NCBI GenBank assembly: GCA_045629945.1
Contig: JAZQSE010000032.1
Location: forward strand, 1 to 21,918
DNA from: UBA1765 sp045629945
GTDB taxonomy: Bacteria; Fibrobacterota; Fibrobacteria; Fibrobacterales; Fibrobacteraceae
Length of the DNA: 21,918 nucleotides
Direction: 5' to 3'
The position numbers were made by a program, and so were the translations under genes. Shown one piece after another: positions 6,196 to 15,424 of the stretch (position 1 is its first letter; each line of letters starts with the position of its first letter). Under the pieces are notes generated by a model that was given only the letters and a program-made list of their open reading frames with translations, was not told where the DNA came from and did not search any database.

Positions 6196-6782
6196 AATCG
6201 CTACCCCATCTTTTCGATTATACTTTAAAAAATCGTGCTTTTAATTGCCGTATGCGTAATCGTTATTACGAAGAAGTTTATTACGCTTTCCGTTCTCTTG
6301 AACAACGATTAAAAAATTACGAAAACGAAGAAGCCGACAATCACGAACGCTTTTATACTATAGATCAAGAAATAAGACGTTACGAACAAATTCTTGAAAA
6401 ATGTCTTGAATACGCTCAAGCCTCTGTGTTTTTTGGTAAAACAAATAAAATTTCTTTATTTTCAAAAGACAGACGTTACGGCATTTTACAAGAAGAATTT
6501 TTCTTGGTGTATTTTTTACAAGAATTATTAGCGACAACTCGTTACATTATTTCTCGTATTGAAACCGATACTCTTTTACGAGAAATGGAACAAAAAGCAA
6601 GAAATGGGCAAGCCGAAACTGTTCATGTGTCTGGCTTCTGGAGAAACTTGCAAAAGAATCTTGAAATTTTAAGCAGTACAACCATTCGAGAATTTCAAGA
6701 TTTATGCAAACACATCCAAGAACGTTTTCAAACCGGAAACTCCGTTTTCGGGACATTGCAAGAGTTGCAGAACTTTTATTAA
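6192..6782 (+). CDS. Unrecognised 196-residue helical protein between rel and nuoA
   Basis: I do not recognise this protein. It has no signal peptide, no clear membrane segment and no known motif. It is rich in charged and aromatic residues; residues about 25-80 (from YYEEVYYAFRSLEQRLKNYE to YEQILEKCLEYAQ) look like a long amphipathic or coiled-coil helix. A more hydrophobic helix lies near 100-120 (FFLVYFLQELLATTRYIIS). Only two cysteines are present (19 and 71 region, plus one near 170), without a metal-site pattern. The start codon overlaps the rel stop (ATGA), and nuoA begins 11 nt after its stop, so it is translated with them. The position suggests a link to rel or complex I assembly, but that is guesswork. 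Confidence 0.8.
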   Translation: MKSLPHLFDYTLKNRAFNCRMRNRYYEEVYYAFRSLEQRLKNYENEEADNHERFYTIDQEIRRYEQILEKCLEYAQASVFFGKTNKISLFSKDRRYGILQEEFFLVYFLQELLATTRYIISRIETDTLLREMEQKARNGQAETVHVSGFWRNLQKNLEILSSTTIREFQDLCKHIQERFQTGNSVFGTLQELQNFY

Positions 6783-6793
6783 AAAGGTAGAAT

Positions 6794-7177
6794 ATGACAG
6801 AATATTTACCACTTCTGTTTATTTTGTTTCTCGGTTCAATTATTGCCATTGGAGCAATTCTTGTTGGTAAAATTTTGGGTTACCAAAGTAAAAACACAAG
6901 CAACAAATTTGCTCCTTATGAATGTGGTATGCCTACTTTTGGTTCGGCAAGAATCCAATTTAAAGTAGAATACTACATATTCGCTCTTCTCTTTTTGATT
7001 TTTGATATTGAAGCTCTTTTCTTGTTTCCTATTGCTGTAAACCTAAAAGAAATTTTTGCAGGCGAACCAATGGTTATTACGCCGGCCATTGTAATTGCTG
7101 ATCTCATTATTTTTGTTTCTATTCTATTTTCTGGTTTGATTTACGCTTGGAAAAAAGGATTTTTAAAATGGGAATAA
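6794..7177 (+). CDS. nuoA: NADH-quinone oxidoreductase subunit A
   Basis: The 127-residue membrane protein has three hydrophobic segments (about 4-27, 61-82, 93-116). It carries the subunit A signature between the first two (FAPYECGMPTFGSARIQF), followed by VEYYIFALLFLIFDIEALFL with the conserved 'FDxE' in the second membrane helix. NuoA lies near the quinone cavity at the junction between membrane and peripheral arms of complex I. AAAAAGG lies 7 nt before the ATG. Its last 10 nt overlap the start of nuoBC, indicating translational coupling. Confidence 0.95.
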   Translation: MTEYLPLLFILFLGSIIAIGAILVGKILGYQSKNTSNKFAPYECGMPTFGSARIQFKVEYYIFALLFLIFDIEALFLFPIAVNLKEIFAGEPMVITPAIVIADLIIFVSILFSGLIYAWKKGFLKWE

Positions 7178-8385
7178 TGCCTTTCATTCCAAAAATTTTA
7201 GACCCACTTCCTGGTGGAAAAACCATTGTCAATATGGTTGATTATGTGGTGAATTGGGCTCGAGCCAATTCTCTGTGGCCATTAACTTATGGAACAAGTT
7301 GTTGTGCTATTGAAATGATGTCTAGTTCTATGGCTCGCTACGATATTGCCCGATTCGGCTCCGAAGTTTTCAGAGATTCTCCAAGACAAGCAGACTTATT
7401 TATTATTGCCGGAACAATTACAGAAAGAATGGCTCCTGCAGTTCAAATGCTTTGGGAACAAATTCCTGGGCCGAAATATTCTATCGCTATGGGAGCATGT
7501 ACTATTTCTGGTGGCCCTTTCCGCTATGACAATTATGCAGTCGTTCGTGGTGCAGAGCAAGTGATTCCTGTAGATGTTTTTATTCCAGGTTGCCCACCAA
7601 GGCCTGAAGCTTTATTTCATGGTTTATTGAAATTACGTGAAAAAATCATGAAAGAATCTAGTCGTAATGTTTGGAAAGAAGGTGCTTTAAGCGAATCTGA
7701 AGAACGGAATCGCTACAAAGAAGCGGCTCTTGCCTGGGCCGAACTTGAAAAAATCAAAGACGAAGAAATGGCTATTGCTCGCGAACAATTTAAAAGTAAT
7801 CCACCAGAAAATTACGTTCCTTATAAAGCCGTTCGTGTTCAAAAAGAAACCTTCCCGGAAATTGAAAGAGTCAATATCCAAACTCAAGGAAAATCGGTAG
7901 AAGAATTATTTAAAATTGCAGAAACATACGTTAGTGATATAAAAATTTTTGATGACTCCAGCGACATTTTGGATATTGTCGTTTCAAAAGAAAAATATTT
8001 CCATTTAGCTAGTTCACTAAAAAATGATGAGAATGTAAAGCTAGACTATCTGATTGACGTTACAGCTGTTGACTGGAATGATCACTTTGATGTTATCGCA
8101 CAATTAATGAGTACGAAATTCGGGCATAAAATCTTTTTACGCGTTGAACTTTCTAAAAAGGAAATTTCTGACGAAACAAAAGCAACTTCCATTCTTGCTT
8201 CTTTAGAGTCTTTAACGCCGCTCTACCCTGCCGCCGATTTTAAAGAACGCGAAGTTTACGATATGTTCGGGATTTATTTTGAAAATCATCCAGATATGCG
8301 CCGTTTATTTCTGGATGAAGATTTCAAAGGATATCCTCTTCGAAAAGATTTTACCCACCCGCATATTATTCCAAAGCCGGTATAG
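7168..8385 (+). CDS. nuoBC: Fused NADH-quinone oxidoreductase subunits B and C
   Basis: One 405-residue protein carries two complex I subunits. Residues 1-165 are NuoB, with all four ligands of the terminal [4Fe-4S] cluster N2: Cys45-Cys46 (YGTSCCAIEMM), Cys111 (MGACTISGGPF) and Cys142 (PGCPPRPEAL). Residues about 166-240 are a highly charged linker. Residues about 240-405 are NuoC, with FKEREVYDMFGIYFENHPDM and RRLF...GYPLRKDF, the 30-kDa subunit signature. I chose ATG 7168 because AAGGA lies 8 nt upstream; ATG 7177 is possible, and an upstream start at 7147 would only add nuoA-overlapping residues. No stop or frameshift separates the domains. NuoC-D fusions are well known; B-C fusion is less common. 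Confidence 0.93.
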   Translation: MGIMPFIPKILDPLPGGKTIVNMVDYVVNWARANSLWPLTYGTSCCAIEMMSSSMARYDIARFGSEVFRDSPRQADLFIIAGTITERMAPAVQMLWEQIPGPKYSIAMGACTISGGPFRYDNYAVVRGAEQVIPVDVFIPGCPPRPEALFHGLLKLREKIMKESSRNVWKEGALSESEERNRYKEAALAWAELEKIKDEEMAIAREQFKSNPPENYVPYKAVRVQKETFPEIERVNIQTQGKSVEELFKIAETYVSDIKIFDDSSDILDIVVSKEKYFHLASSLKNDENVKLDYLIDVTAVDWNDHFDVIAQLMSTKFGHKIFLRVELSKKEISDETKATSILASLESLTPLYPAADFKEREVYDMFGIYFENHPDMRRLFLDEDFKGYPLRKDFTHPHIIPKPV

Positions 8386-8387
8386 TT

Positions 8388-9530
8388 ATGAGTAAGAATA
8401 TTTTACTTCCCGGATTCAGAGAACCTCCTATTGATGAAGATTTTGAAGAATTCTACATCAATATGGGGCCACAACACCCTAGTACACATGGGGCGTTACG
8501 TTTGGTGGTAAGACTTGATGGTGAAAAAATTATTGAAGTAGTGCCCCATTTAGGTTACATTCACCGAGGCATGGAAAAACAAGCCGAAAAGCTAAACTAC
8601 ATCCAGTACATTATGATGTCAGACAGACAAGATTATTTAACCGCCATCCAAAATAATCTAGGCGTTTGTCTTGCGTTAGAAAAGGGCGCAAAAATTGGCG
8701 TTCCTGAACGTGCAGAATATATTCGGGTGATTCTTGCTGAACTTTCTCGGATTGCTTCTCACTTAGTTTTTTACGCTTGCTTTGGTGGCGATCTTGGTGG
8801 CCAGACAGTTCTACTTTATGGATTTAAAGAACGTGAAATGATTCACGATATTTTTGAAGAAGTAACGGGTTCTCGCTTGACAACTAACTTTTTCAGACCA
8901 GGTGGTTCTAACAAAGATATTCCAGATACTTTTGTTCCAAGAGTTAAAGCGTTGTTAAAACATTTAGAAAGTGCTCTTTCTGATTATGACCGCTTGCTTA
9001 CCAAAAATATTGCTGCCATGGATAGGTCTGTTGGCGTTGGCGTTCTTTCTAAAGAAGATGCTATTGCTTATGGCTGTTCTGGCCCTGTATTACGTGCTTC
9101 GGGCGTTTCTTATGACGTGCGTAAAAACGACCCTTACAGTATTTACGCTTCTTTAGATTTTAATGTACCGGTTTTTTATAATGGCGATTGCTATGACCGC
9201 TATCTGATTCGTTTCCAGGAAATGTACGAATCCATAAAAATCATTAAACAATGCATTGATAAAATTCCAAATGGGCCTTATCGCAGTAAAGAAAAACCGA
9301 TATTCAAATTACCGAACGGTAGTTTTTATGCCGCCACAGAAACGGCAAAAGGACTTTATGGTACTTACGTAGTTTCTACTGGCGGGAATTCTCCTTACAG
9401 AATCCATACGCGAAGTCCGAGTTTTGGCAATTTAGCTGCTTTAAATACAATGGCAAAAGGGCAAAGACTTTCTGACCTTGTTACCATTCTTGCCACAATA
9501 GACCCTGTTATTCCAGAAATTGATCGCTAA
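8388..9530 (+). CDS. nuoD: NADH-quinone oxidoreductase subunit D
   Basis: The 380-residue protein shows the 49-kDa subunit features: NMGPQHPSTHGALRLVVRLDG (residues 25-45), HLGYIHRGMEK (54-64), and a central DVRKNDPY segment. The C-terminus is DPVIPEIDR, close to the family's 'D.V.GEvDR'. It forms the quinone-binding site together with the NuoB domain; His and Tyr residues of that site lie in the first two motifs. It starts 2 nt after nuoBC with no clear ribosome site, so it is probably translated by coupling. The next gene is nuoH; nuoE, F and G, which often stand between D and H, are missing. Confidence 0.95.
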   Translation: MSKNILLPGFREPPIDEDFEEFYINMGPQHPSTHGALRLVVRLDGEKIIEVVPHLGYIHRGMEKQAEKLNYIQYIMMSDRQDYLTAIQNNLGVCLALEKGAKIGVPERAEYIRVILAELSRIASHLVFYACFGGDLGGQTVLLYGFKEREMIHDIFEEVTGSRLTTNFFRPGGSNKDIPDTFVPRVKALLKHLESALSDYDRLLTKNIAAMDRSVGVGVLSKEDAIAYGCSGPVLRASGVSYDVRKNDPYSIYASLDFNVPVFYNGDCYDRYLIRFQEMYESIKIIKQCIDKIPNGPYRSKEKPIFKLPNGSFYAATETAKGLYGTYVVSTGGNSPYRIHTRSPSFGNLAALNTMAKGQRLSDLVTILATIDPVIPEIDR

Positions 9531-9541
9531 AGGTTTTTATT

Positions 9542-10669
9542 ATGCTTCCTTCTGTAACTCACCCCATTGGCGATTTTGTCAGAGAAAATGTCCCGAATCT
9601 TTTGGGATATTTGCCTGCTTTTATACAACCTTATCTGCCTTCTGCAGAAATAGCCTCCCTGATAAATATTTTTATTTGCATTATTGCCATTGCAATTATT
9701 GGCATTGCACCTGTTCCTGTTTTAATTTATATGGAACGAAAAGTTTGTGCGCATATCCAATGCCGATTAGGCCCTATGCGACTTGGACCGCATGGCGTTT
9801 TACAACTTGTTGCTGACATAGCCAAATTACTTTTCAAAGAAGTTTATGCTCCAAAAGGAGCCGACAAATTTCTGTTTTACTTAGCTCCGATTTTTGTATT
9901 GACCGCCCCATTTTTAAATCTTTGCGTTATTCCGTTTGATAAAAATTTGCAAGTTGCCGATTTAAGCGTAGCTATTCCATTTATACTTGCCATGAATGGC
10001 TTTGGAATTTTAAGCACACTTCTTGGAGGTTGGGCTTCTAACAACAAATATTCTCTTATCAGTTCTTTAAGAAGCGGCGCTCAGATTATCAGCTATGAAA
10101 TTTCGTTTGCTATGATTCTTTTGCTTGTGGTAATGCTTGCCGGTTCAGCAAGTTTAGGAGAAATCACAGCCAGCCAAAGCGGACACTTTTGGGATTGGTG
10201 GATTTTCAAAGCACCAATCCTTGGCTTACTTGCTTTTATTATGTTTTTAGTTTCTTCAACCGCTGAACTAAATCGCGCACCCTTTGATATTGCAGAAGCC
10301 GAACAAGAACTCACTGGAGGGTTCCATACAGAATACAATGGTATGGCTTTTGCCATGTTCTATCTTGCTGAATACATTAACTTATTTACAACTTCTTGCA
10401 TTGCTACGGTTTGCTTTTTAGGTGGCTATCACGCACCAACCATTGGAATTTTAGCCATTGATAATATTTTGAATTGCGTACCAGGAATTGTCTGGTTTTT
10501 AGCCAAAACCTTCTTTGTAGTGTGGATTTATATGATGTTCCGTTGGACATTTGTCCGCCCGCGAGTTGATCAGCTAATGGCTCTTGAATGGAAATTTTTG
10601 CTCCCGGTGAACTTGTTGCTTTTAATTTTTGGCGTTGTATTTTTAGCCTTTGGATGGATTTTGCCCTAA
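9542..10669 (+). CDS. nuoH: NADH-quinone oxidoreductase subunit H
   Basis: The 375-residue membrane protein has about eight or nine hydrophobic segments. Signatures are PVLIYMERKVCAHIQCRLGP (first cytoplasmic loop) and ELNRAPFDIAEAEQELTGGF with the charged residues lining the quinone channel. RWTFVRPRVDQLMALEWKFLLP lies near the C-terminus. The N-terminus carries about 45 residues before the first membrane helix, somewhat long for the family. AAAGG lies 8 nt before the ATG. The stop TAA overlaps the next start by one base (TAATG). Confidence 0.95.
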   Translation: MLPSVTHPIGDFVRENVPNLLGYLPAFIQPYLPSAEIASLINIFICIIAIAIIGIAPVPVLIYMERKVCAHIQCRLGPMRLGPHGVLQLVADIAKLLFKEVYAPKGADKFLFYLAPIFVLTAPFLNLCVIPFDKNLQVADLSVAIPFILAMNGFGILSTLLGGWASNNKYSLISSLRSGAQIISYEISFAMILLLVVMLAGSASLGEITASQSGHFWDWWIFKAPILGLLAFIMFLVSSTAELNRAPFDIAEAEQELTGGFHTEYNGMAFAMFYLAEYINLFTTSCIATVCFLGGYHAPTIGILAIDNILNCVPGIVWFLAKTFFVVWIYMMFRWTFVRPRVDQLMALEWKFLLPVNLLLLIFGVVFLAFGWILP

Positions 10670-11145
10670 TGAGTACAGAAAAAATTAAAACAAAAGAATA
10701 TATCAAACGCTATTTAAAACGTTGCGTTTCGGGCCCTTATAGCCTTTTATGCGGGCTTTCTGTCACTTTGCGATATTTCTTTAACCCAAAAAGAATCGTC
10801 ACAGAGCAATACCCAGAAAACAAAAAAACTCTAAAAATGCACAACCGTTTCCGTGGCCATGTTGTTATGGTTGAAGACGAAAATGGTGAAAATCTTTGTA
10901 CAGCCTGTGGCATGTGTGAAAGAGCTTGCCCCAACGCTTCAATAAATGTTCTTGCCACAAAAAATATTGCTGGAAAAAAAGTCCTTGGAAAATACCTCTA
11001 TCATTTGGGAAGTTGCACGCAATGCGGCCTTTGTGTAGAAGCATGTCCATTCGGCGCCATTGAAATGGGACAAGGTTTTGAATTTGCTGATTTTTCTCCA
11101 GAAGCTTTTGAAAAAGTCCTGAACAAAAAGGAGGGACGCGGATGA
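10669..11145 (+). CDS. nuoI: NADH-quinone oxidoreductase subunit I (2x[4Fe-4S])
   Basis: The 158-residue protein has two ferredoxin-type [4Fe-4S] sites: Cys77, 80, 83, 87 (CTACGMCERACP) and Cys116, 119, 122, 126 (CTQCGLCVEACPFGAIEM). These are clusters N6a and N6b, which pass electrons towards NuoB. The amphipathic N-terminus anchors it to the membrane arm. I chose ATG 10669, inside the nuoH stop codon, because the upstream start at 10588 would add 27 residues that merely read nuoH sequence in another frame and match nothing in NuoI. Its end overlaps nuoJ by 4 nt. Confidence 0.95.
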   Translation: MSTEKIKTKEYIKRYLKRCVSGPYSLLCGLSVTLRYFFNPKRIVTEQYPENKKTLKMHNRFRGHVVMVEDENGENLCTACGMCERACPNASINVLATKNIAGKKVLGKYLYHLGSCTQCGLCVEACPFGAIEMGQGFEFADFSPEAFEKVLNKKEGRG

Positions 11146-11681
11146 TTTTAAACATTCCTTTTTCAGATATTGTTTTTTATTTCGTCGCTGTATTCATGGT
11201 TTTACTTTCTATTGCAGCAGTCACTTCAAAAAACGTTTTACGAAGTGCCATCTTTTTGATTGCCACATTTTTAGGAACAGCTATTCTTTACCTTTTGTTA
11301 AAAGCCGAATTTATGGCAATGGCGCAAATTATGCTTTATGTCGGTGGCGTTGTTGTTTTTATAATTTTTGCTATTCTCTTAACAAGTCATTTAGGTGAAA
11401 ACAAATTATCCTCACCAATTTCACAAAAATTTTTAGCTGTATTTCTTGCATTAACTCTTCTTGGAGTTATGGCGAAATTCCTTTTCAATACAAAAGAACT
11501 TTCTGAAAGCATTGCTCAAAAATCACCAGAAGCCTCCTCACTCATTGCTTATGGTGAACGATTACTTTCGTATGCCCCAAATGGTTTTGTGCTGCCTTTT
11601 GAAATCATAAGCATTTTACTTTTTATGACATTAGTTGTAGCTATCACTATTGCCAAAAAAGATAACAAGGAGGAAAAATGA
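11142..11681 (+). CDS. nuoJ: NADH-quinone oxidoreductase subunit J
   Basis: The 179-residue protein has five hydrophobic segments and the family's conserved third helix, AEFMAMAQIMLYVGGVVVFI, in which a pi-bulge helix ('YvGaimVLf') is known to take part in coupling. Length is close to the E. coli subunit (184). A strong AAGGAGGG ribosome site inside nuoI precedes the ATG; start and stop overlap neighbours by 4 nt on both sides. Confidence 0.93.
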   Translation: MILNIPFSDIVFYFVAVFMVLLSIAAVTSKNVLRSAIFLIATFLGTAILYLLLKAEFMAMAQIMLYVGGVVVFIIFAILLTSHLGENKLSSPISQKFLAVFLALTLLGVMAKFLFNTKELSESIAQKSPEASSLIAYGERLLSYAPNGFVLPFEIISILLFMTLVVAITIAKKDNKEEK

Positions 11682-11983
11682 CTTTACTTCATTGTTTAAT
11701 CCTTGCTTTTATTTTATTTACCATAGGTATCTTTGGTGTTTTAACCAATAGACACTTGATTGGTATGCTGATTTCTATTGAAATTATGTTAAACGCAGCC
11801 AATATCAATTTTGTGGCTTTTGCTTATTTCAAAGCACAAGACCCAACTGCCGGAACTTTGTTTAGCATTTTTTCTATTGCTATTACCGCTTGCGAAATGG
11901 CTGTTGCACTAGCCATATTAATTGCAATGTATAGAAAACATCATTCTTTAGACGTCAATTCACAGGAGATAAATCATGAGTAA
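11678..11983 (+). CDS. nuoK: NADH-quinone oxidoreductase subunit K
   Basis: The 101-residue protein has three membrane helices and the two buried glutamates of the proton path: Glu36 in LISIEIMLNAANINFVAF and Glu72 in TACEMAVALAIL. Length and pattern equal the family norm (about 100). AAGGAGG lies 5 nt before the ATG; it overlaps nuoJ by 4 nt and nuoL by 8 nt. Confidence 0.95.
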   Translation: MTLLHCLILAFILFTIGIFGVLTNRHLIGMLISIEIMLNAANINFVAFAYFKAQDPTAGTLFSIFSIAITACEMAVALAILIAMYRKHHSLDVNSQEINHE

Positions 11984-13928
11984 TTTGATTTCAAACTCCT
12001 ACTTAATTTTACTTTTCCCGCTTTTCTCTTTTATCATTAATGGTCTTTTCCTTTGTTTTAAACACAGAAAAGCGGCAGCCATTTTATCAACAATTCTATC
12101 AGGATTTGGCGCTATATTCGCCTTATTACTCGTTGTCCAGTTTTTTATTTCAGGCGCAAAACCATTAACCGCTTGGGAATTTGAATTTCTTTCTTTTTCC
12201 GGAAATTTAATTGCCACAATTGGGTGCCTTTTAGATCCTCTTTCTGCAATGATGATTTTAACTGTCAGCCTTATTGCTTTTGTCGTTCATATTTATAGCA
12301 TAGGCTATATGCAAGATGATTTATCTTCCGGCAGATTTTTCGCATTACTTTCTTTATTTGTTTTTTCAATGCTTGGTTTAGTCATTGCCACGAATATTTT
12401 CCAGACATTTATCTTCTGGGAATTAGTGGGCATTTCAAGTTATTTGTTGATTGGATTCTGGTACAATAAACCAAGTGCCGTGGCGGCGTCTAAACAAGCT
12501 TTTATTCTCACTCGTTTTGCTGATAGTTTTTTCCTCTTAGGAATTATTTTACTTTCTTATATTGCAAAATCATTTGTCTTTTCTGACATCAATTCTCTTC
12601 GTCTCGAAAATTTTGCAGGACAAATGATTTCTCTTGGAATAATTGAAATTCCAACAAATGAGGCTTTGGCACTTTCAACTCTTTTAATTTTTATTGGTGG
12701 CTGGGGAAAAAGCGCCATGTTTCCGCTTCATATTTGGCTTCCAAACGCAATGGAAGGTCCAACTCCGGTATCTTCTATTATTCATAGTGCCACAATGGTC
12801 GTTGCAGGCGTTTACCTTGTTGCTCGACTTTTCCCACTCTTTGCCATTTCAGGAAATGTTCTTGAAATCGTCATGATTGTTGGCACTATTACAATGCTTT
12901 TTTCTGCAGTTATTGCTTGCACTCAGAAAGATATTAAACGGATTCTCGCCTATTCAACACTTTCGCAGCTGGGCTACATGATGCTTGCTCTTGGCTCTGC
13001 TAGATTAACAGACGGCTCTATTCACTCACTCGGTTACACCGCTGCAACATTTCATATTTTCACACATGCATTCTTTAAGTGTATGCTCTTCTTGATTGCA
13101 GGGGCTTTAATCCATCAAGTTCATACAAATGACCTTGACGCTATGGGTGGTTTACGCAAAAAAATGCCATGGACTTATGCAGCCTCTTTAATCGCATGCT
13201 TTGCCATCGCAGGAATTCCGCCATTCTCTGGTTTTTATTCTAAAGACGAAATCCTCATTACCGCTTACCAAGCAGGGCACCCGATTATTTTCCTCTGCGC
13301 TCTCTTCACTAGTTTCTTAACCGCATTTTACATGTTCCGTTTATTCTTCTTGGCATTTCACGGAAAAATGCGTTCAAACCCGAAAACTCCTGTACATGAA
13401 TCTTTACTCATGACTTTACCAATCCTATTGCTTGTTATTCCGACCATTTTTACCGGATTCTCATTCAAACATATTTTCCATCATTTCTTTACGCCAGAAA
13501 ATATTACGGCTATTTCTCACAACACTCCTGATATCAGTTTTATTCCACCACTTGCTATTTGTTGTGCTATTCTTGGGATTATTTTTTCATACATTCTTTA
13601 CGCAAGTCCAAAAGCCAACCTCGCTAAAGCCTTAGATTCTGATAACCGCAATACTTTTTACAAAACAATCTACAACAAATTTTATTTCGATGAAATTTAT
13701 TACACCTTTGTCCGCCAATTTATATTAGGTGGTCTTGCTGCTTTTGCCCGTTTCTTCGAAGAAAAAATCATAGGTTCTTTAGTTGACTTTTTTACACTCA
13801 TCATTCACAAAACTGGCGCTCTTGTTCGCAGAGCACATTGTGGCTACATTCCATTTTACATTGGCGTTATGATTTTAGGTGTTTTATTCTGGTATTTTGC
13901 AAGCAACCTTCCGCTTCAGGGAGCTTAA
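11976..13928 (+). CDS. nuoL: NADH-quinone oxidoreductase subunit L (antiporter-like)
   Basis: The 650-residue, highly hydrophobic protein is the distal proton-pumping subunit. It has the key Glu in helix 5 (FWELVGISSYLLIGFW) and the key Lys in helix 7 (GGWGKSAMFPLHIWLPNAME). The signature GPTPVSSIIHSATMVVAGVY follows, and the last ~100 residues form the lateral helix and anchoring membrane segment that separate NuoL from NuoM and NuoN. It is slightly longer than the E. coli subunit (613). CAGGAG precedes the ATG. It starts within nuoK and ends 1 nt before nuoM. Confidence 0.95.
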   Translation: MSNLISNSYLILLFPLFSFIINGLFLCFKHRKAAAILSTILSGFGAIFALLLVVQFFISGAKPLTAWEFEFLSFSGNLIATIGCLLDPLSAMMILTVSLIAFVVHIYSIGYMQDDLSSGRFFALLSLFVFSMLGLVIATNIFQTFIFWELVGISSYLLIGFWYNKPSAVAASKQAFILTRFADSFFLLGIILLSYIAKSFVFSDINSLRLENFAGQMISLGIIEIPTNEALALSTLLIFIGGWGKSAMFPLHIWLPNAMEGPTPVSSIIHSATMVVAGVYLVARLFPLFAISGNVLEIVMIVGTITMLFSAVIACTQKDIKRILAYSTLSQLGYMMLALGSARLTDGSIHSLGYTAATFHIFTHAFFKCMLFLIAGALIHQVHTNDLDAMGGLRKKMPWTYAASLIACFAIAGIPPFSGFYSKDEILITAYQAGHPIIFLCALFTSFLTAFYMFRLFFLAFHGKMRSNPKTPVHESLLMTLPILLLVIPTIFTGFSFKHIFHHFFTPENITAISHNTPDISFIPPLAICCAILGIIFSYILYASPKANLAKALDSDNRNTFYKTIYNKFYFDEIYYTFVRQFILGGLAAFARFFEEKIIGSLVDFFTLIIHKTGALVRRAHCGYIPFYIGVMILGVLFWYFASNLPLQGA

Positions 13929-13929
13929 C

Positions 13930-15420
13930 ATGTTTGAAAAAGTTTTATTAAACCTTTTGTGGATTCTGCCTTTTCTAACGGTACTTTTTAGTATTCCAAT
14001 CAAAGAAAATTCACCTCGTTTAAAACACTTTCATCTCGCATCTGCGGGTATCGTTTTATTGTCTTCTATTTACCTTTTAGTCCGAGTTTTTCAAAATACC
14101 GTTTCAAACACATCTTCTCAATTTCAACTTTTATTTGAAACCAAGTTTAACTGGTTAAATGCCATTTCTGCAAATTATTTTATTGGAATAGACGCCTTGA
14201 GTTCCATGATGTTGGTTTTAGCAGCCATTATCATTTTCACAGGAATTTTAGCTACCTGGCGACTTGAAAAAAATCAAAAAATATTCTTTGGCTTTTTTCA
14301 AATTTTAGCAGCAAGCGTTTATGGTGTTTTCATTAGTTTTGATTTAGTTTTGTTTTTTGTTTTCTATGAAATGGAAGCCTTGTGTATGTATTTACTCATT
14401 GCTGGCTTTGGTTCAGGAAACAAAGATTACGGAGCAAAAAAACTCACTTTAACACTAGCAATCGGCTCTTCTATGATTCTTGCAGTTTTCCTTGGAATTT
14501 ATGCAGAAACAGGAACCTGGAATCTTTTAAAACTTTCAAATATCGTACTCCCTGAAAATTTCCAATTCTGGGCATTCCCAATTCTCTTTTTAGGATTTGC
14601 AGTTTCAAGTTCTTTATTTCCATTCCATTTCTGGTCACCTGCCGGCCATTCAGCTGCGCCGACAGCCGTTTCCATGTTTGCCGCTGGCGTAATGATGAAA
14701 ATGGGAGCTTACGGTTGCCTTCGCATCGCCATTTACCTTATGCCAGAAGGGGCTAAAATCTGGTTACCTTATTTACTTTTATTTGTTGCCTTCAATGTTA
14801 TCGTAGGTCCATTTATCGCCATGCGACACAAAGATTTAAAATTCATCACCGCTTATAGTTCCATTTCTCACTTAGGTTTAATATTCCTGGGGCTTGCAGC
14901 AATGACGCCTATAGCTTTCCGTGGAGTCGCTCTCCAAATGGTTAGTCATGGCTTTTTAACTGGGCTTTTCTTTGCTACCATCGGCATGATTTATTCAAGA
15001 ACCCACACAAGAGATATTACTCAAATGAGCGGTTTAATGAAAGCCATTCCTTTTATCGGTGTAGGCTTTGTTATCGCTGGTTTTGCAGGCCTTGGTTTAC
15101 CAGGGCTTTCAGGATTTGTGGCAGAAGCCACTATTTTCGTTGGAAGTTTTGCAAACCCTTCTCCACTTTGTCGCTTAATAACAATTCTTGCGATTCTTTC
15201 CATTACAGCCACTGCAATCTATATTTTAAGATGTGCCAATAAAATGTTACATGGCCCACTCAACATACCAAAAGAATCTTTACCCAAAGCCTATTTTGAA
15301 GAAAAATGCATTATCGTTTTTTATATAGCCTGTCTCTTGATTCTTGGCATTTTCCCTGCTCCTTTCGCAGAATTTTTAGATACATCAATATTTCCAATTT
15401 ACTCCAATCTAATGCGGTAA
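13930..15420 (+). CDS. nuoM: NADH-quinone oxidoreductase subunit M (antiporter-like)
   Basis: The 496-residue membrane protein has the helix-5 Glu (FVFYEMEALCMYLLI), the helix-7 part LFPFHFWSPAGHSAAPTAVS and the Lys-containing MFAAGVMMKMGAYGCLRIAI, all typical of NuoM. It pumps protons in the membrane arm. The open frame runs back to 13879, but those 17 codons overlap nuoL. ATG 13930 has AGGGA 7-8 nt upstream and gives the normal NuoM start. Length is close to E. coli NuoM (509). Confidence 0.95.
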   Translation: MFEKVLLNLLWILPFLTVLFSIPIKENSPRLKHFHLASAGIVLLSSIYLLVRVFQNTVSNTSSQFQLLFETKFNWLNAISANYFIGIDALSSMMLVLAAIIIFTGILATWRLEKNQKIFFGFFQILAASVYGVFISFDLVLFFVFYEMEALCMYLLIAGFGSGNKDYGAKKLTLTLAIGSSMILAVFLGIYAETGTWNLLKLSNIVLPENFQFWAFPILFLGFAVSSSLFPFHFWSPAGHSAAPTAVSMFAAGVMMKMGAYGCLRIAIYLMPEGAKIWLPYLLLFVAFNVIVGPFIAMRHKDLKFITAYSSISHLGLIFLGLAAMTPIAFRGVALQMVSHGFLTGLFFATIGMIYSRTHTRDITQMSGLMKAIPFIGVGFVIAGFAGLGLPGLSGFVAEATIFVGSFANPSPLCRLITILAILSITATAIYILRCANKMLHGPLNIPKESLPKAYFEEKCIIVFYIACLLILGIFPAPFAEFLDTSIFPIYSNLMR

Positions 15421-15424
15421 TTTT

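Noticed and set aside
10588..10668. Upstream start for nuoI adding 27 residues
   Set aside because: The extra residues read the nuoH coding sequence in another frame and match no NuoI; ATG 10669 overlaps the nuoH stop as expected for coupling.
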